Source: CAWGAJ01 sp963820545 (GTDB taxonomy: Bacteria > Planctomycetota > Planctomycetia > Pirellulales > Thermoguttaceae). From it: DNA of 64,000 nt. The position numbers and the translations under genes were made by a program. Every line of letters starts with the position of its first letter. Position 1 is the stretch's first letter. The stretch covers positions 2,480,001-2,544,000 of the forward strand of contig CAWGAJ010000001.1 of NCBI GenBank assembly GCA_963820545.1, in the 5' to 3' direction. Of the stretch, positions 1 to 8,117 are shown one piece after another. The notes beneath the pieces are model-generated. The model did no database searches. It was not told the origin of the DNA and worked only from the letters and a program-made list of their open reading frames with translations.

Positions 1-1
1 C

Positions 2-97
2 GTTTTCCTCTTGATCATCGGTTTTTACGGCATGATTGTTCTAGCGGTGTTTACGCCTTTAATACAATTAATTACCTACTTATCAAACGGATATTAG
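2..97 (+). CDS. C-terminal fragment of a type II secretion F-family inner-membrane protein
   Basis: Only the last 31 codons are in the window; the gene enters from the left edge and ends at TAG 95-97. The peptide is a hydrophobic segment (VFLLIIGFYGMIVLAVFTPL) followed by a short polar tail ending in SNGY. That is the usual end of GspF/PilC-type proteins, where the last membrane helix is followed by a few residues. The next gene, 30 bases downstream on the same strand, is a second F-family protein, which supports the reading. The body of the protein is not visible, so family membership is inferred from tail and context. Confidence 0.6.
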   Translation, partial: VFLLIIGFYGMIVLAVFTPLIQLITYLSNGY

Positions 98-127
98 CGG
101 TTTCAATAAATTTAATAATTCATCAAT

Positions 128-1405
128 ATGCATACGCCAACACTCATACTTTTGCTCGTGTCATTTGCTTTGATAATAACTGCAATTGTACTAATAATAG
201 TGCTGCGATTATTGTCTGAAATGGGAAACATTATCGGCAATAATCTGCGCTTGTATTCGGCGTTCTTATTTTTCTGTTATGTTCTCCTGGCCTTGGGACT
301 ATCAGGCTTATTTATCTCGCCGGCGACGATTATCTTCCTACCTTGGTGGATCCTGATCATTATCGTGGTTGCGGATAGTATCCGGCACCACCACAGGGCC
401 CAGCAACACGCCCTGCTATGGTCCATGGCGATCTGCGCCGAAAAAAACATTCCCTTGGGTTCGGCCATCGAGGCCTTTGCCTGCGAAAGTTCGGGAGTGA
501 TCAACTTAAAAGCCCGGAAACTGGCCACGCTGCTCGACTCCGGCGTCCCCTTGCCCGAGGCTATCGAGAATGTCCCGGGATTGTTGCCCCAGCGGGCGTT
601 GCCCATAATCCGGGTGGGATATGAGTCCGGGGCCTTGGCCAAATCCTTGCGCCAGGCGCTCTCATCGAGCGATGCGTTAGCGCCCATTTGGAACTCGTTC
701 TTCAACCGACTTCTTTACATTGCGATGGTTATCTTTTTCGGATTAGGCATCCTTACTTTTATATTGATCAGAATAATACCTTCTTTTAAGAAAATATTTT
801 ATGACTTTAGGAGCGATCTGCCGGCGATCACACGGTTATTAATGGAAATAGCCGATATTTTCTTATCTTCTCCCCTGCCGGCGTTGTTGATCTTAATTCT
901 GCTGGGACTGATTATCTATTCGCTGATCTGTTACTTCGGCTGGGCTCCTTTTTACTTTCCCGGACTGACGAGAGTAATGCGTCGTCAACATGCGGCCGCA
1001 ATTCTCGACAGTCTGGCCCTGACGGCGGAATACAATCGGCCGCTGGGCGCCAGTCTTACCGCCCTGGCTGCGTCTTATCCGCAATGGTCCGTGCGCAAGA
1101 AACTAAAACAAGTTGAAAAAGAAGTATCTCAAGGCAAGGACTGGAGCGAAAGTCTCTGCCAACAAGGGCTGATCAAAGCCGTGGACAAGGCCGTGCTGCA
1201 AGCGGCCCAGCGCGTGGGAAATCTGCCTTGGGCTCTGCATGAAATGGCCGGAAGTAATCGCCGCCGTTTGATATACCGTTTACAGGCCTGGTTACAACTA
1301 TTGTATCCGCCCCTGATAGTGTGTCTCGGCGCGGGAGTGTTATTTATAATGGTCGCGCTGTTTTCCCCTCTAATCATATTAATATCGAGATTGAGTTCGC
1401 CATGA
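128..1405 (+). CDS. Type II secretion system F domain protein (GspF/PilC-like)
   Basis: Protein of 425 residues, close to the usual GspF/PilC length. F-family proteins are inner-membrane platform components that couple the assembly ATPase to pseudopilus growth. There are N-terminal membrane segments (about residues 7-30 and 45-80), a cytoplasmic helical domain with the F-type pattern (a stretch like KLATLLDSGVPLPEAI followed by IIRVGYESGALAKSL), a long membrane hairpin near 195-270, a second F-type cytoplasmic domain and a final membrane helix at the C-terminus. Two F domains separated by membrane hairpins is the family's layout. It overlaps the next gene by ATGA, the first of several such junctions in this pseudopilin operon. 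It is more divergent than a standard GspF and lies directly behind another F-family tail, so the locus has two tandem F proteins. Confidence 0.8.
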   Translation: MHTPTLILLLVSFALIITAIVLIIVLRLLSEMGNIIGNNLRLYSAFLFFCYVLLALGLSGLFISPATIIFLPWWILIIIVVADSIRHHHRAQQHALLWSMAICAEKNIPLGSAIEAFACESSGVINLKARKLATLLDSGVPLPEAIENVPGLLPQRALPIIRVGYESGALAKSLRQALSSSDALAPIWNSFFNRLLYIAMVIFFGLGILTFILIRIIPSFKKIFYDFRSDLPAITRLLMEIADIFLSSPLPALLILILLGLIIYSLICYFGWAPFYFPGLTRVMRRQHAAAILDSLALTAEYNRPLGASLTALAASYPQWSVRKKLKQVEKEVSQGKDWSESLCQQGLIKAVDKAVLQAAQRVGNLPWALHEMAGSNRRRLIYRLQAWLQLLYPPLIVCLGAGVLFIMVALFSPLIILISRLSSP

Positions 1406-1791
1406 AACGCCGTGGAATAAGCTTATTGGAAACGGCCGTGGCCGGCGCCATGCTGCTGACCTTAATGGCGGTATGCGTGCGGTATTTCGCCGTCACGGCA
1501 AGGCACCGCTTGATCATGAACCAGCGGCAAACGGCGCTCCAGGAAACCGCCAACGTCATGGAACGGCTTACGGCCCGGCCTTTCAGTCAGTTAAGCGCCG
1601 AGTCGCTTTCGCCGCAAGCGCTTTCGCCAGATGCCCGGCGCTTGCTGGGCGATGCCGAGTTGAAAGTCGAAATTACCCCCCAAGGGGAAAAACCCTCGGC
1701 CAAACGCATCATGGTGACAATACGTTGGCAGGACCAAAACGGCCAGTGGACGCGGCCCCTGCGCCTTGTCGCCTGGAGGTACCAACCATGA
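1402..1791 (+). CDS. Prepilin-like protein with N-terminal methylation motif (GspI-like)
   Basis: A 129-residue minor pseudopilin. The start chosen is the ATG at 1402, overlapping the upstream stop as ATGA, because it puts the prepilin peptidase site MKRRG|ISLLE at the N-terminus, with Glu at +5 of the mature protein. An upstream start in the same frame would bury this signal. The motif is followed by a hydrophobic helix (TAVAGAMLLTLMAVCVRYF) and a polar C-terminal domain of about 95 residues. Such proteins are exported, cleaved and N-methylated, and join the tip of the periplasmic pseudopilus. Size and position before a GspJ-like gene suggest the GspI role; that is inference. It overlaps the next start by ATGA. 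Confidence 0.75.
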   Translation: MKRRGISLLETAVAGAMLLTLMAVCVRYFAVTARHRLIMNQRQTALQETANVMERLTARPFSQLSAESLSPQALSPDARRLLGDAELKVEITPQGEKPSAKRIMVTIRWQDQNGQWTRPLRLVAWRYQP

Positions 1792-2318
1792 ATCGCCGCC
1801 GAGGATTCACCATACTCGAAATGCTTGTGGCCATCACCGTCTGTACGGTGCTGCTGGGAATTGCGGTTGTTACGCTCCGCGCCCTCATGATAAGCCAAAA
1901 CGCCGGCCGCGAACATTTGCAATACTGCCGCAACGTCAACCGTCTGGACGAACAGTTCCGCCGCGACGTGCACGCCACGCAAAATATTTCCGCCGGCGGT
2001 AAAGAGGGCATAATCGAAATGCAGTCGGCTGCGGCTGAGGAGATCAAGATTCGCTGGCAGTGCTTCGCGGATCGCATCGAGCGCACTGAACTTCAAGGCG
2101 ATAAAATCGTCAGCCGAGAGTCGTACCTGCTGCCGCCGGCAAGCGAAGCGGCGCTGCAACTTCAATCGCAGCCCGACGCGTCCGTCGCCTGTATTCTTAT
2201 CTTGCCCCGGCAGCAAGCGGGCAAAGTCTTGCCTGCCCCTGTGGTTCGCATCGAAACCCTGGTCGGCATGGATTCCCGCCTGGCCAAAATTCAAGCACCA
2301 GCGGAGGCCAAGCCATGA
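1788..2318 (+). CDS. Prepilin-like protein (GspJ-like minor pseudopilin)
   Basis: A 176-residue protein with a textbook type IV prepilin leader, MNRRRG|FTILEMLVAITV: cleavage after Gly, Phe at +1, Glu at +5. The ATG at 1788 has GGAGG at 1776-1780 and overlaps the previous stop, which fixes the start. The rest is a soluble domain containing the FRRDV segment common in GspJ-like proteins (FRRDVHATQNIS). Its length is a little short for GspJ. Function is inferred from leader, size and gene order (F, I-like, J-like, K-like). It ends in an ATGA overlap with the next gene, so translation is probably coupled along the operon. Confidence 0.78.
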   Translation: MNRRRGFTILEMLVAITVCTVLLGIAVVTLRALMISQNAGREHLQYCRNVNRLDEQFRRDVHATQNISAGGKEGIIEMQSAAAEEIKIRWQCFADRIERTELQGDKIVSRESYLLPPASEAALQLQSQPDASVACILILPRQQAGKVLPAPVVRIETLVGMDSRLAKIQAPAEAKP

Positions 2319-2704
2319 AACACGCCCGGAATAAAAACCGAGGAATGATCTTGATCGTGGTGCTAGTGTGCCTGGCAGTGGCCCTCTCGCTGCTGATGGT
2401 AGGCGTGAAGCTGGCCCTGAGCGCACACCGGGTCACACGATCCTGGCAATGGAGCGCACAGGCCCGCTGCCTGGCCGAATCGGCCCTGAATCGCGCGGCA
2501 GCCAAGCTCTCCGCCGCTGCCGATTATTCCGGCGAGACTTGGAAGATCCCGGCCGAAGACCTCGGCGGCGAGGATGCGGGCATTGTAAACATAGAAGTAA
2601 AACTCTTGCCCGATCAAGCTAATCGGCGAATGGTTCGCATCGCGGCCGATTATCCTGATGATCCGCAAGAGTCGCGTCAGATACGTCAAAGAAATAACCA
2701 TTGA
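2315..2704 (+). CDS. GspK/PilX-like minor pseudopilin, short form
   Basis: A 129-residue protein starting at the ATGA overlap. The N-terminus MKHARNKNRGMILIVVLVCL has the shape of GspK and PilX leaders (positive region, Gly, then a long hydrophobic helix beginning MILIVVLV) but lacks Glu at +5, as is usual for GspK. The segment ARCLAESALNRAAAKL resembles the alanine-rich helix after the membrane segment in GspK/PilX. True GspK is about 300 residues, so this is a reduced or lineage-specific form, or it ends early. Translation is likely coupled to the upstream GspJ-like gene. Confidence 0.62.
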   Translation: MKHARNKNRGMILIVVLVCLAVALSLLMVGVKLALSAHRVTRSWQWSAQARCLAESALNRAAAKLSAAADYSGETWKIPAEDLGGEDAGIVNIEVKLLPDQANRRMVRIAADYPDDPQESRQIRQRNNH

Positions 2705-2725
2705 ATTATCAGTAGGAGCCGAGCC

Positions 2726-3664
2726 ATGAAACGTCCAAAATCATTCGCCTTTACCCTTGTGGAATTACTGGTGGTTATCGCCATTATTGGCATTCTAATT
2801 GCCTTGTTGCTGCCCGCGGTTCAGTCCGCCCGAGAAGCCGCGCGGCGGGCCTCGTGCATGAACAATCTAACGCAGTTGGGCCTTGCCCTTTCTAACTACG
2901 AAATGGCCAACGGGGCCCTGCCGCCGGGCACAACCGAATCCAAAGGTCCCATCCACAATATCGCCCAAGGCGTTCATATTAGCTGGCTGGTGCAGATATT
3001 GCCTTTTATCGAGGAGGGCCGCAACCTATAAACGCATTGACCTGGCGGCAGGGGCTTATGCGGAGAAAAATGCCCCCGTGCGCGCCATTCAGATCGCCTT
3101 GTTGCAGTGTCCCAGTTCTTCGATTAGACGAAATCCCGAAAAAGCAATCTGTGCAATTACGCCGGCTGCCATAACGACTTGGAAGTCCCCATCGATGCGA
3201 ACAACAACGGCGTTTTATTTCTCAACAGCCACATCCGGGAAAAAGACGTAACCGACGGCACCACCCATACGATTTACGTCGGCGAAAAATACGGCAGCCA
3301 GCAAGACCTGGGCTGGCTCTCCGGTACCAGGGCCACGCTGCGCAACGCGGGCACTGAACTCGGCCAAACGCTTTTCGACGATGGTCCGCATCGAATTGCC
3401 ACAGAGCCCGGACAACCCGCCGCGGAAACAGCCGATCCCGCTGAGGAAAATGAGGCCGGGAAAGAAATCCAGCAACCGGCAAAAACAGAACCTGATCTGC
3501 TCGTGGGCGGATTCGGTGCGTTCCATCCTTATGGAGTCAATTTCCTCTTCGGCGACGGAGCGGTTCGCATCATCCGTAACGATATCGACCTTAGTTTGTT
3601 GCAACAACTTGCTAATCGCGCTGACGGCAAACTGTTGGAAAAAGGCCCTACCCGCGGCGACTAA
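2726..3664 (+). CDS. DUF1559 prepilin-like protein, broken by two frameshifts
   Basis: The N-terminus FAFTLVELLVVIAIIGILIA, followed by LLLPAVQSAREAARRASCMN, is the hallmark of the large DUF1559 family of Planctomycetes and relatives. The leader is cut before FTLVE. An AGGAG precedes the ATG. The frame changes near 3028, after GRNL, resuming at YKRIDLAAGAYAEKNAPVRA. It changes again near 3145, resuming at SNLCNYAGCHND; the second is repaired by one extra A in the run at GAAAAAGC. Downstream are the family's segments IYVGEKYG and the C-terminal GVNFLFGDGAVRII. The repaired protein is about 313 residues, a normal length. Function of the family is not established; surface or pilus-related roles are proposed. 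Confidence 0.88.
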
Positions 3665-3754
3665 TTATTGACCGCTCTCTTCTAAGTTGGTATCTTGAAA
3701 AAGCGACTTGACCAGCGCAGACCGCTGACTGTGATCGTTTCATAAACCAGACCT

Positions 3755-3865
3755 GTCATTCTTAGCGCAGCGATGAATCTACTGAATTTTCAACCATCAG
3801 CAGTCAGCCTACAGTCTACAGCCTATAGTCTTTAATAATGAGATCCTTGCTACGCTCAGGATGAC
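3755..3865. repeat. Inverted pair of dispersed REP-like elements
   Basis: Left arm 3755-3780 reads gtcattcttagcgcagcgat plus gaatct; right arm 3840-3865 is its approximate reverse complement (gagatccttgctacgctcag plus gatgac). Between them is low-information sequence with the words tacagtctacagcctatag. The same arrangement recurs at 11667-11792, and single arms occur at 23423-23449 and 24801-24829. This is a mobile-looking intergenic repeat family; the arms could fold into a long hairpin. It fills nearly all of the 209-base gap between the DUF1559 gene and the ABC-F gene. Confidence 0.75.
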
Positions 3866-3873
3866 CAGCACTA

Positions 3874-5833
3874 ATGATTCTACTTGAAGTTGAAGGAGTG
3901 CGCAAGCATTTTGGCCCGGAGCCCGTATTGGACGGCGTGACGTTTGACGTTCGTCCCGGCGACCGGATCGGCCTGGTCGGTCCCAACGGCTGCGGAAAAA
4001 CAACCTTGCTGCGCATTCTCGCCGGCCGCGAAGAAGCCGACGCCGGCGCCTGCCGGCTACACGCTTCCGTCCACCTGGACTTTTTGGAACAACAGGCAAA
4101 ATTCCCGCCCGCACAAACCGTGTGGGAAGAAGCGAAAAACTCCCTTGCGGGATTGTTTGCCTTGCAGGAGGAGGCCGTGGCAGTATCGGCTGCCTTAAGC
4201 CGGACTTCGGACCCCGCGGAACAAAATCGTCTGGCCGCCCGATACGATCATCTCCAGCACGAACTGCAGAGCAACGACGCGTACAATCTCGACCATAAAA
4301 TCAAGCGCGTGCTGCAAGGTCTGGGATTTGCCCCCGACTCGCTTTGACCAGTCCGCCGCGTCCTTAAGCGGCGGCGAACAAAACCGTTTGCTGCTCGCCA
4401 AACTTTTGCTGGCCGAGCCCAACTTGATGATCCTCGATGAGCCCTCGAATCACCTTGATCTCGACGCCCACGTCTGGCTCGAGGATTTTTTGCTGGACGC
4501 CTCGGCGGCCATGATCATCGTCAGCCACGACCGCTGTTTTCTCGACAAAGTTACCAATCGCACACTGGAACTTTTTCACGGCACGGTCGAATCGTACGCC
4601 GGCAATTTTTCGGCCTATTGGCGGCAAAAGGCCGAACGTCTGTTGGTCGAGCAACGGACCTATGAAAAACAGCAAGCGGAGATCGAAAAGACCAAGGATT
4701 TTATCCGCCGCAACGCCTACGGCCAAAAACACGCCCAGGCCGAAGACCGCCGCAAAAAGCTGGCGCGTCTGGAGGCGGAACTTGTTGCCCCGCCCCGCGA
4801 AATCGCCGCTCCGCCCATGGCTTTTCCCGTGGCGGTGCGAAGCGGCGACATAGTCGTCCGCGCGGAAAAAACCGCAAAAAAATACAATCGCCCACTTTTC
4901 CATGATCTTTCGCTCGACATCATACGCGGGCAGCGTTGGGCGATTTTAGGCCCCAACGGCTGCGGAAAAACCACGCTCTTGCGGTGCCTGCTGGGGCTGG
5001 AGCAGCCCGAAGCCGGCGGCATTGCCTTGGGCCAAGGCCTACTGGTGGGTTATTTCGATCAGCAACAGGCCGCCCTGGATGACGACACAGTGCTTGTCGA
5101 TGCCGTCCGTCATGAACAAAATCAACTGAACACGCAACAGTGCCGCGATCTCTTGGCCCGCTTCGGCATTACCGGCGATACGGCCCTGCAAAAAGTTTCC
5201 CGCCTCAGCGGCGGCGAGCGATGCCGGGCGGCCCTGGCCCGCCTGGCCGCCAATGAGGCCAATTTTCTGGTCCTCGACGAACCGACCAATCATCTCGACA
5301 TCTGGTCGCGCGACGCCCTGGAACACGCGCTAAACCAGTTCGACGGCACGGTAATGCTCGTCAGCCACGATCGCTATTTTATCAACCAGATTGCCGATCA
5401 TCTGTTGGTCTTCGAGCCTGATGGACTTCGTGTTATCGAAGGCAACTACGAAGCCTATCAATTATTTCTCGGCCGCAACCCCCAACAACCGCCGGACAAA
5501 GAACCCGGCGCAGATAAATCAAAATCCCGAAAAACCTCGAAAAAGGAGGCCTCGAAAAAGGAGGCCAGACATTCTTGTCTGGCTTTATCGGATAAATCAT
5601 CTAAAAAGCCGGCCAAAAAACGCCGCTTTCCTTATCGCAAACTCTCCGACTTGGAACAAGACATCATTGCCCGGGAATCGAGCCTGGAACGCCTGCACCA
5701 CGAACTTGCCCAGCCCAAAACCCTGCGCAACGGCGCCCGCGTCCGCTCGATCAAGACCCAAATCGCCCAGGAACAAGCGGCCCTGAAAATACTCTACGCA
5801 CACTGGGAAGAGGCCACCGAATTAAACTGGTAA
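3874..5833 (+). CDS. ABC-F family ATPase, one frameshift
   Basis: Soluble twin-ATPase of about 652 residues after repair. The first ATPase has Walker A GPNGCGKTTLLR, signature LSGGEQNR and Walker B LMILDEPSNHLD. The second has GPNGCGKTTLLR, LSGGERCRAAL and FLVLDEPTNHLD. There are no membrane segments, the ABC-F pattern; these proteins act on the ribosome (translation factors, some giving antibiotic protection). The interdomain linker is charged and helical (about residues 245-300), and the C-terminus has a basic coiled coil. The frame breaks at 4331-4335, where a run of five C should be four: the first part ends after GFAP and the second resumes TRFDQSAASLSGGEQN. The C-terminal linker contains a palindromic repeat read through in frame. 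No clear ribosome binding site precedes the ATG at 3874. Confidence 0.9.
5564..5583. repeat. Palindromic repeat inside the ABC-F coding sequence
   Basis: The perfect palindrome gccagacattcttgtctggc (8-base arms, four-base loop) lies in the lysine-rich C-terminal linker of the ABC-F protein. It is read as residues of the stretch ARHSCLALS, which breaks the Lys/Ser-rich low-complexity sequence on both sides. It looks like an intergenic-type hairpin inserted without changing the frame. Confidence 0.6.
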
Positions 5834-5953
5834 TATTTTGATCTTACCCATCGCACCATCGTACTGCTTTGCCAGTTCTGTGTGGAAAAGCACGGGCAAG
5901 ATGGCCGTGCCACCCAGCGCTACCGACGGTCGCGGCTTTATGGAAGAAATACG

Positions 5954-6417
5954 TCATATCTGTTGGCCCAGCAGGACGGGCATGCGCGGGTTGCGGGTCA
6001 TGATTTGATAGTAGTGCGAGGCCGGCTGCGTGAGCATGTAAACGTGCGGCTTTGCGTGCTGGTCGCGCACCAAAACGCCGCGGATGCCCTCGCCGATCAA
6101 AAACCAAACGCCCCGTTCCAGGCCCAAGACGGCGGGAATTTCCACCGGCTCGGGCGCGAGGTGTCGCCAGAGGCCTTCTTCCAAAGTTTCCCGGCGACAC
6201 CAGCCCGTGCGCGGCAAGGCCGACGTGCGGTCGCGGTTCCCCCAGGGATAAACTGCCAACCGATTGCCGTACCAGACGGGCAGTTCCGGCAGCGGATCGC
6301 GGTAGAGGAAGCGCAACTGCGCGCATCGCCCGGCTCGCGCAACACCAGCCGCCGCCGCTGACTGCGAACCAGCGATTCAGGAAGTTCGTCAATGGGCAAG
6401 GCAATTCCGGTGCACAT
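5954..6417 (-). CDS. Small protein with distant resemblance to SRAP (HMCES/YedK) proteins, one frameshift
   Basis: Starts ATG at 6417 with Met-Cys (MCTGIALPIDELPESL) and ends TGA at 5954-5956. The frame changes near 6330, one base being missing; it resumes at QLRFLYRDPLPELPVWYGN. The repaired product is about 154 residues. SRAP proteins expose a catalytic Cys2 after Met removal, carry a WG segment, an ET pair and a C-terminal Asn/His/Arg-Met-Pro-Val segment. Here I see Cys2, PVWYGNRLAVYPWG, RRETLEEGLW and NPRMPVLL, in the same order. It is shorter than typical SRAP (200-230), the first motif is MCTG rather than MCGR, and the usual HDRMP is NPRMP. It lies 71 bases downstream of a Y-family polymerase on the same strand, which fits a DNA-damage role. 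Without the context I would call it unknown. Confidence 0.45.
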
Positions 6418-6432
6418 CGCTGCAATTTTATC

Positions 6433-6454
6433 CTCGTTCCCGCGTGGGAACGAG
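6433..6454. repeat. Palindrome of the gttccc/gggaac repeat family
   Basis: The sequence ctcgttcccgcgtgggaacg plus ag is a near-perfect palindrome between the Y-family polymerase gene and the SRAP-like gene. Related, longer copies are at 28765-28798, 33416-33440 and 40641-40722. Confidence 0.65.
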
Positions 6455-6488
6455 TAAACTCTGCACTCTTCACTCTACCCTCTTCACT

Positions 6489-7697
6489 TTAAAAGCACGT
6501 TTTTCCGTAGATGTCGCAAATATCGTAGGAATTGGTTTCGTCGCGATAGATGTCGTCCAGCGGCAGGGTGGCGCCGCTGCGCAGGGCGAAGCGGCCCACC
6601 TGTTGGTTGATCGATCGCTTCACTTGGGCAATCGCCTTTTGCTTCGGGCTGGACTCTTCGAATAAACTCCGCTGGGCGAATTGCCGGGCGTCAGATTTTC
6701 GGCAATCAGGTGCATGTAGGTAACCACTTGTCCCGCCGGCCAGCAGGCCTAGAGCAATTGCAAGGCAGCGGGATGTAAAAGATGAAAATCGGCCGTGGCC
6801 GAGGAAAGGCTGAGGCGCTGGGCCGCGGCACCGCCGTCTTTAAATTCCAGGCTCATGGCCAACTGGTCGCAATATACCTGGTGATGGTCCAGGGCCTCGA
6901 CCAGCCGTTCGGTGTTGCGCGCGACCCAGCCCGTCAGCCGGTCCGGATCGGCGGTGGCGATGCCCAAGCTGCCGCCGCGGCTGAGGTTTTTGTGGGCGGG
7001 TCGCGTGGTGTTAAGCGGCAGGACGGGCGTGCCGCCCAGCTCCCACCACAGGTCTTCGCCGCGTTTGGTCAAGAGGCGGCGGATCAAGCGGCGGTCGGCC
7101 CGGGCAAAATCCTCGCAAGTGCGGATGCCGTACGGTTCCAGGCGCCGCGCGCTGCGCCTGGCGATGCCGGTGATTTTTTCCACCGGGCGGTCGCAGAGCA
7201 GCCGGTGCACGTCGGCTTGATCCACGGCCGCCACGCAGCCCAACGGCTTGCCCGAACTGGAGGCCAATTTGGCCAGCGTCTTGGAGAGCGAGATGCCCAC
7301 GCTCACCGGCACGCCGGTCTGCTCCAAAATGGCCTGTTGCAGGGCTTTGGCGTGCGGAGAAGTCCATTGATCGGGCGTCGAAAAACATCTCGTCGATCGA
7401 GTAGTATTCCACGGCGGGACTGAAGCCGGAGATCACCTCGAGGATGCGCCGCGAAAGGACCTCGTACCACTCGAAATCGCGTTTGACGAAAACCGCCTCG
7501 GGGCAGAGCGGCAGGGCGTCCCAGATGGTCATGCCGGTGGTCACTCCGCGGGCTTTCAGCTCGTAGCTTTTGGCGATCACGCAGGCCCCCTGGTTGCTGA
7601 GCACTCCCACCGCCTGCCCGCAAAGGCGCCGGTGCCGCACCCGTTCGCAGGAGACGTAGAAACAATCGGCGTCGAGATGTCCGATGCGTCTTGACAT
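6489..7697 (-). CDS. Y-family DNA polymerase (DinB/UmuC type), broken by two frameshifts and one in-frame stop
   Basis: Translesion DNA polymerase of about 402 residues. The start is ATG 7697 (MSRRIGHLDADCFYVSCE), which places the catalytic Asp motif LDADCFY at the N-terminus. YYSIDEMFFDA is the second catalytic motif (SIDE). The frame changes near 7370, resuming at QAILEQTGVPVSVGISLSKT. Helix-hairpin-helix-like sequence (EKITGIARRSARRLEPYGI) and the little-finger region follow. There is then a TAG at 6749-6751 where a Glu codon is expected (LL*ACWPAGQVVTYMHL). A second shift near 6686, repaired by one more C, leads to RSLFEESSPKQKAIAQVK and the UmuC-like end YDICDIYGKTCF at TAA 6489. Such enzymes copy past damaged bases and are usually damage-inducible. 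No clear ribosome binding site; the upstream sequence 7698-7733 has repeats of tatacat that could be an operator, unproven. Confidence 0.85.
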
Positions 7698-8117
7698 ATA
7701 CATAAGTATACATGAACAAATGTACATTTTCAAGATCGGCCTTCAGTCGTAGAAAATCGTATAAAATAGGAATGCCGACCAATAGGAGACAGTCTGTTAC
7801 GAATAACCCCTGGCGTGGCTTATGAGTTTCTGCGCATCAACATGGCAGGGATGAGTATAGCTACAGTGTAAGGCGATTTTTTTAGCAATATCCCACCATT
7901 GGGGCAATTGAATATCCCGTATTGAGCGTACAATCATACTGTCAGGCATTTCACTGTCATATACTCTCTAATACGGGGATTAATCACTGATCTTATGGAA
8001 ACAACTCCAGATTGTACCTCGTATTACGGGTCGTGCAGACTTTTTGCGGAATCATGTTAAAATAGATGCAATGAGGAGTTTTGTACTGCCCCTCGAACCA
8101 CAGAAAGGATTGATACC
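7698..8117. other. Divergent intergenic region, no gene seen
   Basis: About 420 bases between the start of the Y-family polymerase gene (leftward) and the start of the S49 peptidase gene (rightward), so it must hold both promoters. The polymerase side (7698-7733) contains short inverted words built from tatacat and atgtac, a possible operator. I cannot identify a confident -35/-10 pair on either strand. A ribosome binding site AAAGGAT lies at 8104-8109 for the peptidase. No repeat of the dispersed families is present. Confidence 0.4.

Noticed and set aside
5844..6473. Long minus-strand frame of 209 codons covering the SRAP-like gene
   Set aside because: Arg/Ala/Pro-rich composition typical of an out-of-frame reading; the SRAP-like reading in the neighbouring frames is better supported.
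8041..8070. Possible -35/-10 pair ttgcgg and taaaat before the S49 peptidase gene
   Set aside because: Spacing between the two is only 8 bases, too short for a sigma-70 promoter; no other -35 at proper distance.
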